Source of the DNA: Actinokineospora inagensis DSM 44258
Lineage (GTDB): Bacteria > Actinomycetota > Actinomycetes > Mycobacteriales > Pseudonocardiaceae
DNA: 53,389 bases
Assembly: GCF_000482865.1 (NCBI RefSeq)
Contig: NZ_AXWW01000055.1
Span: forward strand, 1-53,389
Direction of reading: 5' to 3'
The position numbers and the translations under genes are program-made. This document shows positions 7,623 to 15,888 of the stretch, piece after piece; position 1 is the first letter of the stretch; every line of letters starts with the position of its first letter. A model generated the notes under the pieces. It did no database searches. It was given only the letters and a program-made list of their open reading frames with translations, and was not told where the DNA came from.

Positions 7623-9230
7623 TCAGTCAGTTGGCTCAGGTCGATCAGAAGGTGAGGAGTGGGCCGGACCGGAGCCGTTGCGCGGGACGCTGTCGTTGCT
7701 GTGGAGCACGGGGATCGGCACGGTCGACTCTGCGGCGTTCGGGAAGGCGAGCAGGCGGGTCAGCGGCAGGGTGACCGCTCCCGGCCGTCCTCCTGACTGG
7801 GTCTGTCCTGGGGTGCCCCCTGGTCTGGTGTTCGCGTGCTGGCACGCGCCGCCCAAGCCGACGTGCTGGGCGCCGACGACGGCGCCGGGCTGGGCCCCGG
7901 TGGTCCCGGGCCGCACGGCGAGCGGGCCGACGTGCCTGCGGTACCACTCGTCGAGTTGTTCATCGGCGCGCAGCTTGGCGACCTCGGCCCAGGTGCGGAT
8001 GGCGTCCATGGAGATCTGGCCCTGGCGGGTCACCAGCTCGTCCATGGCGTCCTGGCTCGCCTTCACCTTCGCGTCGGTCTGCTGCTTGGCCAACAGCACG
8101 ACCGCGTCGGCGTCGTCCTTATCGATCTGGCGCCTAGCCGCGGAGTCCAGCTGGTCTTTGTTGTCGATTTCTTCGTCGTGGCGGGCGAGCACGAGGTCAT
8201 AGACTGTCCGCTTGCCGATCATGGTCAGCAGCTTGCCGACCACCGGGAGCACCTCGATCAGGAAGAACAGCAGCGACAGCGCCCACTTGGCGGCCGAAGC
8301 GGTGGCGTGGCCGTCGGTTATCCGGTCCAACGCCTCCAACCGGGCGAGCAGGCCCGTGTTGCCGCCCTCGGCGTCGAGCGCCTGGCCAGTCGCCTGGCGC
8401 TTGCGCTCCTCGGCCGCAGCGAGGTCGGACTGGACAGCACCGAGCTTCTTCTCGGCGTCGGTGGCCGCAGCGGAGGCGCTCTGCTGGATCCGCGACGTCG
8501 CCACCTGCGTGGCGTTGTCCAGCTTGCGCTTCGCGTCGTCGCGCACGGCGATGGCCTGGTCGGCGGCGGCGCGGGCGGTCAGGTAGGCCTCGCCAATTCC
8601 GGGGCGGCCGGTGCCACAGCCGCCGTTCAGCTCACACTGGGCCGCGCGCTCCGCGTCGAGGTATGTGGCCTGTGCCTTGTCGTACACGGCCTGCGCGGCC
8701 ACCACGTCCTGGTCGGCGGAGACGGCACCCGTGCCCCGGCCCGCGATCGCATCCTGCAGCTGTTTCTCCTGCGCCTGCAGGGCATCAATCTGCTTGTATG
8801 CCTCATTGAGCTTGACCTGCACCTGCGTGACGGCCTCTGCGCGCATGGTCTGCAGTTCGGCGTTGATCTCGGGCTGGAAGATCTGCAGCGTCAGCGGAGT
8901 GGCGACCACGGTGCCGATGACCGCCGCCATCAGGATCCTGGGCACCGCCACCCCGACCGCCCGCCAGCCGGTGGTGTTGTTGAGGGTGACCACCAGCATC
9001 CGGTCCAGGTTCAGGATGATCACGAACCAGATCAGCCCGCTGATCAACGCGATCCACCACGGAAGGTCGAGCGTGGACGCCAGCGCGAAGAACGCGGCCA
9101 CCCCGGCGAGGCCAGCCGTGCTGAGCAGGACACCACCCATGACAGCGTGCTTGGTGAGGTCACCTGGAGCCTTCGCCAGGATCTCGGGTCGGGCGCCCGC
9201 CAAGACGGCGAGCGGGCGGCGCAGGCTCAT
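7623..9230 (-). CDS. DUF4407-type membrane protein with coiled coil
   Basis: This is a 535-residue protein. Three hydrophobic segments lie in the first about 125 residues (around GGVLLSTAGLAGVAAFFALA, ALISGLIWFVIILNL and ILMAAVIGTVVATPL). A long Ala/Gln/Lys-rich, probably coiled-coil region follows (about 130-300), then a fourth hydrophobic segment (WALSLLFFLIEVLPVVGKL) and a helical, then Pro/Gly-rich tail. This layout matches DUF4407 proteins, whose function is not known but which recur beside kinase and vWA genes. The ATG overlaps the stop of the upstream kinase gene (ATGA at 9227-9230) and the gene ends 11 bases before the vWA start. It is the likely membrane sensor or anchor for the pathway. 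Confidence 0.78.
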   Translation of the reverse strand: MSLRRPLAVLAGARPEILAKAPGDLTKHAVMGGVLLSTAGLAGVAAFFALASTLDLPWWIALISGLIWFVIILNLDRMLVVTLNNTTGWRAVGVAVPRILMAAVIGTVVATPLTLQIFQPEINAELQTMRAEAVTQVQVKLNEAYKQIDALQAQEKQLQDAIAGRGTGAVSADQDVVAAQAVYDKAQATYLDAERAAQCELNGGCGTGRPGIGEAYLTARAAADQAIAVRDDAKRKLDNATQVATSRIQQSASAAATDAEKKLGAVQSDLAAAEERKRQATGQALDAEGGNTGLLARLEALDRITDGHATASAAKWALSLLFFLIEVLPVVGKLLTMIGKRTVYDLVLARHDEEIDNKDQLDSAARRQIDKDDADAVVLLAKQQTDAKVKASQDAMDELVTRQGQISMDAIRTWAEVAKLRADEQLDEWYRRHVGPLAVRPGTTGAQPGAVVGAQHVGLGGACQHANTRPGGTPGQTQSGGRPGAVTLPLTRLLAFPNAAESTVPIPVLHSNDSVPRNGSGPAHSSPSDRPEPTD

Positions 9231-10657
9231 GCCTTTCCCTCTGGTTCGGTGAACAGTCCGGCGCCAAGCGCGGGACCGCCGAGGAGCAGGTCGGTCAGGT
9301 CGAAGGGGAACGAAGTGCTGGCGAGGTCGGGCCAGGCGAACGGCCGCGGCGCCCCGGTTGGCGCGGCTGAGGGCATGGCGGGCAACACCAGCTCCGGCAT
9401 CCGCGGGCCGGTGTATTCCGGGAGCGCAACGGGTGCCCCCTGCACCACGGGCAGCATGGGCAACGCCACCGGCACCGGCTCGATCCGCGGCGGCGGGATG
9501 ACCGCCACCGGCCCGACCTGCGCCGACGCCTCACCGAGCCCGTTGGCGGCGACCACGTCGATCCGCGCGACGCTGCGATCCAACCACAGTTCCTCGACAC
9601 CACCCCCGGCCCGCGCATCGATGGACGTCGTCCGCCCATCGACCACCACGTCGAGCGTCCGCGCGTCATCCGCGCCCCAGTGCAGCAGGACCGGCTGGCC
9701 CCGTACGACGAACCCTCGGTCGAGCCGCACCTCGGTCAGCACCGGCGGGTCGACTGGCTCACCTAGCAGCTTGCTGAAGTACCGCCACCACTCCTCGGCG
9801 GTCGGCTGCTCCTGATGAGCGCGGCTGGAGTCGATCGCCTTGGTCAGCAGCCCCATCCCCTCGGCGTCCAGCACCCCGGCGGCCCCCGCGGGGTCGCGCC
9901 GGACCGAGGACTGGGCGCCGGGTGCCAGCGACCGCAGCACGTACAACCCCAACTTGTACCGATCGGTGTACAACCCCAGCGGCCCGCCGCCGGGCGGATC
10001 CCAATCGGGCGCGTTGAGCTGCGCGCTCAGCACCGCGCCGCTGGGCCGCACGCCGTCGCAGTCGATGAACAGCACCGAGGGGCGGCCGTCGAGTCGATAG
10101 AGTTCGTTGCGCGCGTTGATGTCACCGAAGATGACCCGCAACTTCCGGTGGTAGAAGTCCAACAAATGAGCGAAATCGCGGCACACGCCCAAACGCTGTT
10201 CCCAGGTGGGAACCTGTCGCCCGACAACCCGGCCGCCCAACCGTGCGGGATCGATGAAAAGAAATCCCACCTCGCGGATCGACCATTCCATCGCCTTGGA
10301 CACATGCGACGTCACCCGATCACCAAACTGGACCGGGATCCGTCGCATCAGCACACCGACCGGAACGCCACCGCTCTCAACCACCCGCAGCGGCCACGTG
10401 GTCCGCTCGTCGAGAAAGTCCCGATCCGCCTCGGCCAACCTGGCGCGCAGCGCCACGAGCCGCCGGAGGTCATCTGACCGATCTTGCGGGGCCCTGTACT
10501 TCTTGTACACCAACGGTCCCGGTGCATCAGCCAGCCGCACCCCAGGTGCGTCGTGGACAGTGGCCTCGCCGCCGCGACCGAGCTGATCGCCCAACCCGCC
10601 GATGTCGGCCAACTCGACGGATAATGGAACGGTGGTGGCCGGTCCGGTCACCGACAT
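9227..10657 (-). CDS. Ser/Thr-kinase-like protein with beta-sandwich tail (kinase 1)
   Basis: This is a 476-residue protein. The kinase-like domain (about 20-310) has the glycine loop LGRGGEATVHD, YKKY lysines, catalytic loop FGDINARN (Asp179, Asn184), the metal site FIDCDGV (Asp199/201) and LNAPDWDPPG. Residues about 315-400 look like an Ig-like beta-sandwich (VLTEVRLDRGFVVRGQPVLL and onward), followed by a Pro-rich tail. It is paralogous to kinase 2 in the same operon. It is the first intact gene after a 138-base gap that holds two palindromes, so a promoter may lie there. Its stop overlaps the DUF4407 start by four bases. Confidence 0.75.
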   Translation of the reverse strand: MSVTGPATTVPLSVELADIGGLGDQLGRGGEATVHDAPGVRLADAPGPLVYKKYRAPQDRSDDLRRLVALRARLAEADRDFLDERTTWPLRVVESGGVPVGVLMRRIPVQFGDRVTSHVSKAMEWSIREVGFLFIDPARLGGRVVGRQVPTWEQRLGVCRDFAHLLDFYHRKLRVIFGDINARNELYRLDGRPSVLFIDCDGVRPSGAVLSAQLNAPDWDPPGGGPLGLYTDRYKLGLYVLRSLAPGAQSSVRRDPAGAAGVLDAEGMGLLTKAIDSSRAHQEQPTAEEWWRYFSKLLGEPVDPPVLTEVRLDRGFVVRGQPVLLHWGADDARTLDVVVDGRTTSIDARAGGGVEELWLDRSVARIDVVAANGLGEASAQVGPVAVIPPPRIEPVPVALPMLPVVQGAPVALPEYTGPRMPELVLPAMPSAAPTGAPRPFAWPDLASTSFPFDLTDLLLGGPALGAGLFTEPEGKA

Positions 10658-10704
10658 TCACCTCTCTCACTGATGGTCACCCGGGCTGATCGCCCCAGAG
10701 CACC

Positions 10705-10776
10705 CCTGGCACTTGCCAGGAACATCGGCCCGGATCATGAACTGTTACCCGGCGCGAAAGTTGACACCTTTGTGTC
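10705..10776. promoter_or_regulatory. two palindromes upstream of the kinase operon
   Basis: The gap between the small broken gene and kinase 1 holds CCTGGCA-CT-TGCCAGG (10705-10720) and GACAC-CTTT-GTGTC (10763-10776), both perfect inverted repeats. They lie 48 and 106 bases upstream of the kinase-1 ATG. They may be operators or RNA hairpins controlling the operon. No convincing -35/-10 pair could be assigned on the minus strand. Confidence 0.35.
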
Positions 10777-10795
10777 CAGTCGGCAGGTGTCGAGG

Positions 10796-11130
10796 TCAGA
10801 CGAAGTCGTCCTCGTCGTATGCCTGTCTCGATGCCGACCCGATCGTGACGAACGCCGTGGCGAGCATGTCGTACAACCTGGTCAGCACAGCCCCCTCTCG
10901 ACCGCGGACCGCCTCGGCCAGGTCCGAGATGAACGGCGGGTGGGCGACTTTCCGCAGAAGGTCCGAGGGCGGCCGCGACGACCGCATCGTCGGCAGTCAG
11001 TCCACCGCACGGCTCCGTCGAGTGCAGGGCCGCCGACAGGTCGGCGAGCTGGCGGACCATGCGGAGAGCCAAGTCGCGGTTCTCGGCCACGGCCCGAGCC
11101 GTGGCGACGTGAAGTCGAGTGCGTTCCATC
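10796..11130 (-). pseudogene. small operon-leading protein ending in DDFV, frameshifted
   Basis: From ATG 11130, preceded by a good GGAGG, one frame encodes a helical segment (TARAVAENRDLALRMVRQLA). Near 10990 the coding signal passes to a second frame (DLLRKVAHPPFISDLAEAV, then ATAFVTIGSASRQAYDEDDFV) that ends at 10796. Both halves have the high G/C third-position bias of real genes, so one base seems to have been gained in a gene of about 110 codons. Alternatively there are two tiny genes, the second from ATG 10987. The family is not recognised. The terminal DDFV matches the vWA protein of the same operon. Confidence 0.5.
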
Positions 11131-11139
11131 AGGCCTCCG

Positions 11140-11154
11140 ATTCCACCGTGGAAT
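11140..11154. promoter_or_regulatory. 15-base palindrome before the operon start
   Basis: ATTCCAC-C-GTGGAAT is a perfect inverted repeat ending ten bases upstream of the ATG at 11130, overlapping the region just before its ribosome binding site. A repressor bound here would block both transcription and access to the start. A second perfect palindrome, GGCGGA-AA-TCCGCC, lies at 11252-11265 at the edge of the CHAT remnant. Confidence 0.35.
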
Positions 11155-11248
11155 AGCCAAGGCGTCGGTTCCGGCTGGAGACTGACCTCCTGTTTCCGGG
11201 TACACTTTGACCCACCCACGAGCATCGTGAGGCGTTGAACGTATAGGA

Positions 11249-11880
11249 TTGGGCGGAAATCCGCCGGTTTGTGTAATCGCGGTCGCCAGGCTGCACGACT
11301 TGGCCACCGCCGTTGCCGAAGCCCAGTCGCTGCAGGAGAGCCTACTGGTGGACGCCGCCGCCACCAGGGACGAGGTCGTGGCAGCTATGAGCAAGGCGAC
11401 CTGGGCCCACTTCGCCTGCCACGCCATCACCGACCCGGCCTAGCCCGCAGCGGGCGGACTGGTCCTGCACGACCACAACGTGCTCCTACCGGAATCGGCG
11501 GACTGCACCTACCGGACGCCGAACTCGCCTCCTGTCCGGCTGCTCCACGCCAACCACGGCACCGCCACGCCGACGAAGGGGTCTGCCCCACCTCGCACCC
11601 GCCTTCCACCTGGCGGGCTTTCGCCACGTCTTCGCCACCCCTCTGGCCCCTCCACGACACGACCGGCTCCACAACCGCCCGCGCCTTCTACGACCAACTC
11701 CCGGACAGCCCCACCGCCACCGACGCGGCCACCATCTGCACCACCTCACCCGCGAACTCCGCGACACCGACCCTCAACACCCAGAGCGCTGGGCAGCCCT
11801 CATCCACAGCGGCCCACAGACCCCCTTGCTCGAACCGGCACGCTTCCTGGCAACCCGCCCCGAGCGATGGCCCGGCTGGT
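11249..11880 (+). pseudogene. CHAT-domain (caspase-like) protease remnant
   Basis: The pieces of a CHAT domain are spread over several frames. AATRDEVVAAMSKATWAHFACHA includes the catalytic-His motif HFACHA and ends at an in-frame TAG (11441). GGLHLPDAEL follows in another frame. HLAPAFHLAGFRHVFAT and later HLTRELRDTDPQHPERWAAL with IHSGP lie in further frames. These match the order of motifs in CHAT proteins that also carry TPR repeats, but the cysteine segment (normally near LSAC) is destroyed and no N-terminal repeats remain. The gene is dead. It is divergent from the kinase/TIR operon, so it may be the relic of a partner effector. Confidence 0.65.
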
Positions 11881-12070
11881 AGCGAACTCACCGCGAGCTC
11901 GCACATCCTCGATGTGGCCGTGTGCCTGGGCCTCGAACCAGCCGACCCGATGCACAACCTGTACCCGCAGCTCGTGCGCTGCCATCCAGGCGGTGCCGGT
12001 TCGAATCGCCCACCACGAACCTGCACCACTTCATACTCCCCGATGCGCAGGTCGCAGCCATGATCGCCGA

Positions 12071-12098
12071 GGTGCAGGTTCGAGCCCTGCCAGGGGCA
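12071..12098 (+). other. tRNA 3'-end remnant (T-arm plus acceptor strand), possible att site
   Basis: GCAGG-TTCGAGC-CCTGC at 12074-12090 is a perfect TpsiC arm (5-bp stem, 7-base loop), followed by CAGGGGCA, which has the form of a 3' acceptor strand plus discriminator base. No matching 5' acceptor strand (GCCCCTG) or D and anticodon arms are found upstream, so it is not a complete tRNA gene. A second TTCGAAT motif at 12000 lacks a proper stem. A 3' tRNA end alone is what integrative elements leave at an attachment site. Confidence 0.4.
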
Positions 12099-12648
12099 CA
12101 CACAACACGGGCAAGATCGACAAGTGACCGTCTGGTGCTCGAAGACATCTATCAGGTGTGAGTGCCAGACGGTCGCTGTCGTTGGTCGACCTGCATCGCG
12201 TTCATCGCTCCTACAGACGTGAAGCGGACCGACCGCCCAGTTGGGCCGCACTTCGCCTTCAGTTCGGAATCGGTCTGGTCGCCAGGCCGACGTCTGATGA
12301 CCAGACCTCCCTCATCTAGCGGCGGTCGCTGCCCCCGACTCTCGACGTCGGCCGTCGCGTTCCGCTTTCGTTCGGCTCGGAGCGCGCCGTCGCTTGCGAC
12401 GTTCCCGGCGAGGTCGCACGCCTGCTGTTTGATGGCACAGACGGCCGCGGTCAAACCTGGCAGTAGGTGAAGCCGCGATACGTCTCTGAGAGCCCGCTCG
12501 CGTTCGTCGTGAGCAGCTCCGCGTGATACTCCGATGAAGGGGACGCGCAGCAACTCGGCCACCGGCTACGTGTCGAGGTCGCCGACGCGACCGGCGACTG
12601 GGACGCGATACTCGCCGACGCGCGCCGGGGTCTGCTGCACCGTTAGGT
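12099..12648. other. no recognisable gene
   Basis: About 550 bases between the tRNA remnant and the IS3 relic. Frames on both strands give only low-complexity, unrecognised peptides. A short plus-strand tail reading HRLRVEVADATGDWDAILAD before a stop near 12648 looks like the end of a coding sequence whose remainder is lost. Confidence 0.4.
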
Positions 12649-13465
12649 GACATCTGAGTTGGCTTGCCGTGATGGTGAGCTGGGAGGGTGTCGTTGTGCC
12701 AAGCCCTGCCCCTAGGAGTTCCGCGACGATGTCGTGCGGGTCGCTCGTGACCGAGAGCCCGGTGTGACGGTCGAGCAGATCGCGAAGCACTTCTGGGTCC
12801 ACCCGATGACGCTGTTCAAGTGGCTGCGCCAAGCCGACACTGACGAGGGCATCAGACCGGGTGTGACCAGCAACGACTCGGCTAAGCTTCGCGAGGCCCG
12901 CAAGCGGATCAAGCTGCTGGAGCAGGAGAACGAAGTCCTGCGCCGCGCGACGGTGCATCTGTCTCAGGCGAACCTGCGGAAAAGGCTCTACCCGCTCGTG
13001 ACGGAGCCGGCTGCGGACGGGATTTCCGTCGCGGTGACGTGCCGGGTACTCGACATCGCTCGACAGCCGTACCACCGATGGCGTGCCCGGCCGGTCACCG
13101 AGACAGAACTCGAGCAGGCCCATCGGGCAAACGCGTTGTTCGACGCTCACCGCGACGACCCGGAGTTCGGCTACCGGTTCCTCGCCGACGGGGCCCGCGA
13201 CGCCGGTCGATGGCGGATCAGACCGCGTGGCGGATCTGCTCGTCGATGGGCTGGTGGAGTGCCTTCGGCAAGAGGCGCGGCCGCAACGGAAAGAAGACCG
13301 GTCCGCCGGTCCACGGCGACCTGGTCCGGCGCGACTTCACCGCTACCGCGGCGAACCGGCTGTGGCTGGCCGACATCACCGAACACCACACCACCGAAGG
13401 AAAGCTGTATCTCTGCGCGATCAAGGACGCCTACTTCAACCGGATCGTCGGCCACTCCATCACCG
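12649..13465 (+). pseudogene. IS3-family transposase relic, truncated
   Basis: The sequence retains orfA (VRVARDREPGVTVEQIAKHF, then HPMTLFKWLRQADTDEG and a zipper KRIKLLEQENEVLRRA). It also retains the first half of orfB (RLYPLVTE, FGYRFLADGARDAG, then in another frame WWSAFGKRRGRNGKK and RLWLADITEHHTTEGKLYLC with the first catalytic Asp). The start is ruined by a TAG at 12710-12712 plus a frame change, another frame change occurs near 13205, and the sequence stops after FNRIVGHSI where an IS701 fragment begins. The second Asp and the Glu are absent. It is not functional. Confidence 0.75.
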
Positions 13466-13965
13466 CGCCCGATCATCAGTCCAATCCCTCGGCACATACA
13501 ACTCCCGGTCGATCAACGCCCGACCACGCGCAGACGCATACACCAGAAACACACCGATCCGCGAATTCTCGATCCGGCCCGCCGTCTCCGAATACCGCCG
13601 TTCGACCCCGCCGACTTCGTCCCCTTCTTCACAAATCCCGTCTCCTCGACAACCAACACCCCATCAACCGGATCGGCCAGCACCTCCACCACCGCCGACC
13701 GCAGATCATCCCGCACACCGTCGGTGTCCCAGGCATAGGAATTCAGCAACCGCTACATCCGCTCCGGACCCGCCTCACCCACCACCTCAGCCAGAGTCCA
13801 CCCATTCCTCCGCTCCGCCTCAGACAGCAAACCCCTGATATACCACCGCATCTGACGCCGAGACTCCACCCGGGGAAACCTGGACGCAAACCCGCCCACG
13901 AACGCCTCGAACCAGCCGACCACGACCGCACACCCTCAACCAACATCAAGATCAACTACCATGTC
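13466..13965 (-). pseudogene. IS701-family transposase relic, N-terminal part
   Basis: Read on the minus strand, the fragment gives GWFEAFVGGFASRFPRVE, RRQMRWYIRGLL, NGWTLAEVVGEAGPERM, then a TAG (13753-13755) where family members have Gln. It continues with [38 protein letters not shown] (catalytic Asp equivalent changed to Glu in VVEET) and, after a frame change, [20 protein letters not shown]. It ends at the junction with the IS3 relic, so the C-terminal half is missing. Confidence 0.7.
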
Positions 13966-14001
13966 GGCACACGACATCACAACCTGTCGTTGTCGTACTA
14001 A

Positions 14002-14893
14002 GGGCTCGTAGCACTATGAGTGGGTCTTGAGGCGGCGCCAGGCGATGATGCTGCAGCCGATGGTCAGGAATGCTTCATGGATGTCTGCGCGGACTTCCTG
14101 GCGGATGCGGAGTCGTCAAAACCGGTGCAGCAGGGTGAACGCGCCTTCGACGACCCAGCGGTACACGCGGGGCCGGAGCCGTGTTCGACGCCGCGGCGGG
14201 CGATGACCGGCTCGATCCCTTTAGCGCGGACCAGATCGCGGTACTTGTCGTGGTCGTAGGCGCGGTCGGCGTAGATGCGCTCCGGCGCTGCCGCGGCCGC
14301 CCGCGCCTGCCCCGCACGGGTGCACTGCGTCGATCAGCGGCATCAGTTGGGTGGCGTCATTGCGGTTGCCGCCGGTCAGGATGGCCAGCAAGTGGGCTGC
14401 CGGTGCCGTCGGTGATCACATGGTGCTTGGAGCCGGTCCGTGCCCAGTCTACCGGGCTGGGACCGGTCTTGAGCCCACCTTAGCGCCCGAACATGAGAAC
14501 CATCGACCGCCGCGCGTGAAATCCAGCAGACCGGCGGCGTTCAACTCGGCCAGCAGCACCTCGTGCAGCCGCTGCCACACGTCGGCTTCGTGCCAGTCCT
14601 CAACCGACGCCAGCACGTCATGCCCGACCCGTAGCCCATCTCCTGCGGGAACTCCCACCGAATCCCGGTGTAGAGCACCAACAAGATCCCGCACAACGCC
14701 TTAAGGTCGTCCAAACGCTTGCGCCCCGGACACCGAAACCGGCGCTCCACCCGCCGGCAACAGCGGCTCAATCTGCTTCCATAGCCTGTCATCGACCTCC
14801 CACGGCCGCCGCTGCGCCACCCAAAGCCACCTTCCAGAAGATCAGCAATGCAGCGAGATCAAACCGAATCCAAGATCATTCTGTTACGAGCCC
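14002..14893 (-). mobile_element. IS5-family element with TAA target duplication, decayed
   Basis: The inverted repeats are GGGCTCGTAGCA at 14002 and, read inward from 14893, GGGCTCGTAACA. They are flanked on both sides by TAA (13999-14001 and 14894-14896), the expected target duplication. The 892-base element holds one transposase gene on the minus strand, broken in several frames. Its right end lies exactly at the stop codon of the glycosyltransferase gene that follows. Confidence 0.8.
14015..14830 (-). pseudogene. IS5-family transposase, multiple frameshifts
   Basis: Recognisable pieces in order on the minus strand are a DDRLWKQIEPLLPAG start, LVLYTGIRWEFPQEMGYGSG, EDWHEADVWQRLHEVLLAEL, and at the end YRWVVEGAFTLLHRF, a stop, RLRIRQEVRADIHEAFLTIG and CSIIAWRRLKTHS. 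The order is that of IS5-group enzymes. Several frame changes and internal stops, including one in HRF-stop-RLRIR, leave no continuous reading frame. Confidence 0.7.
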
Positions 14894-15816
14894 TAAGGGG
14901 TTTGCGGGCGTTTCGGCCAGGGTAATGGTGGGGCGCCGTGGTGGTTTCTTGATTGGACACAGAGATAGTCGACCTTCGCGTAGGCCTCAAAGTGGGGGAA
15001 GTCCACGTCCGGTTGGAACCACGGCTTCATCTTCGCCTCGAAGTGCCGGATGACCGGATTGGCGAGGAGTCTGTCGCCGACGGCGCCATTCCCTTCGGGC
15101 AGTCCCCAGAAGTTGAATGTGTTCCAGCGGCCATCGAGGAACTGAATGTCGCCGGCGAGTACCGCGTTGAGAGCTTCCTGCTCGAAACAGGCGACGCGGT
15201 CGAAGTAGGTGTTGAGATAGTGCAGTGCGCGCTCAGTCACCGATAACTCGCGCCAGCGGGTGAAGTCCGCGAGGATGACGCCGCTGTTGACGTACGGGGC
15301 GTCGCCGTCAAGGCCCAGTTCACGCCACATCTGCACGCCGTAGTGGTCGCCGATGGTCGGGATGTGGGGGTCCACGACCGCGCCGATCGGGTGGCCGCCC
15401 AGGTCGTGGTCGCGGAGTGCGCGCAATGAGCCTAGAACGAGCGTGTCCGCGTCGAGCAGCACCGCGCGACAAATCTCGTCGTCGACGAGCAGCGGCGCGA
15501 GCAGGCACGCGTATACGGTGCGATTGAGGTGGCCGCCGATCGTGGGGCCGTAGCACGAATGCGGCGGGAGTCCCAGCAGCGAGTCGATCGGCATGTCGAT
15601 GAACTCTACCGAGTGGTGGCGCAGATCCCACGAGGCGGCGAGCGCGGATTTGACCTCTTCGCCGATTCCGATGGTGATTACCGTGGCCGCGATGACATCG
15701 TCCGGATCCGCGTTATCGAGCAGCGATCGAATGCAAACGCTCAACGGTCGCGCATAGTTCTCATCAATGAAGAACATGACGCTGATCGGGTTATGTAGTT
15801 GTACACCAACAGCCAA
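14893..15816 (-). CDS. glycosyltransferase family 8-type protein, 3' end set by an IS insertion
   Basis: This is a 307-residue protein from TTG 15816, chosen because GGAGG lies eight bases upstream and the earlier in-frame codons fall inside a terminator. GT-A fold: ISVMFFIDENYARPLSVCIR at the nucleotide-binding N-terminus, the metal-binding DAD in AVLLDADTLVLGS (Asp122, Asp124), then PYVNSGVILADFTRW and ACFEQEALNAVLAGDIQFLD as in GT8 galactosyl/glucuronosyl-type enzymes. A soluble, retaining, Mn-dependent sugar transfer from a nucleotide sugar is expected; the acceptor may be the cluster product. The stop TAG overlaps the TAA duplication of the IS5 element, so the original C-terminus is probably altered. 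It follows alaS on the same strand. Confidence 0.78.
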   Translation of the reverse strand: MAVGVQLHNPISVMFFIDENYARPLSVCIRSLLDNADPDDVIAATVITIGIGEEVKSALAASWDLRHHSVEFIDMPIDSLLGLPPHSCYGPTIGGHLNRTVYACLLAPLLVDDEICRAVLLDADTLVLGSLRALRDHDLGGHPIGAVVDPHIPTIGDHYGVQMWRELGLDGDAPYVNSGVILADFTRWRELSVTERALHYLNTYFDRVACFEQEALNAVLAGDIQFLDGRWNTFNFWGLPEGNGAVGDRLLANPVIRHFEAKMKPWFQPDVDFPHFEAYAKVDYLCVQSRNHHGAPPLPWPKRPQTP

Positions 15817-15828
15817 CAGATTGACCTC

Positions 15829-15881
15829 CAAAAAGAGAAAACGCACACCGCGAGGGCTGTCGACCACTCGCGGTGTGCGTT
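15829..15881 (-). terminator. Rho-independent terminator after alaS
   Basis: On the minus strand AACGCACACCGCGAG is followed by a 12-base loop and CTCGCGGTGTGCGTT, a perfect 15-bp stem (15840-15854 with 15867-15881), then TTTTCTCTTTTT. It begins eight bases after the alaS stop and lies just before the ribosome binding site of the GT8 gene, so it would end or attenuate transcription between them. Confidence 0.88.
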
Positions 15882-15888
15882 CGGCAGA

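Noticed and set aside
7836..9815. Plus-strand 659-codon frame opposite DUF4407 and kinase 1
   Set aside because: Low-complexity shadow of genes with clear motifs on the other strand.
11990..12020. Second tRNA-like T-loop (TTCGAAT near 12000)
   Set aside because: The flanking bases do not form a five-base-pair stem, so it is not a T-arm.
12152..12562. 136-codon minus-strand frame between relics
   Set aside because: No motif, no convincing ribosome binding site, and surrounded by decayed sequence.
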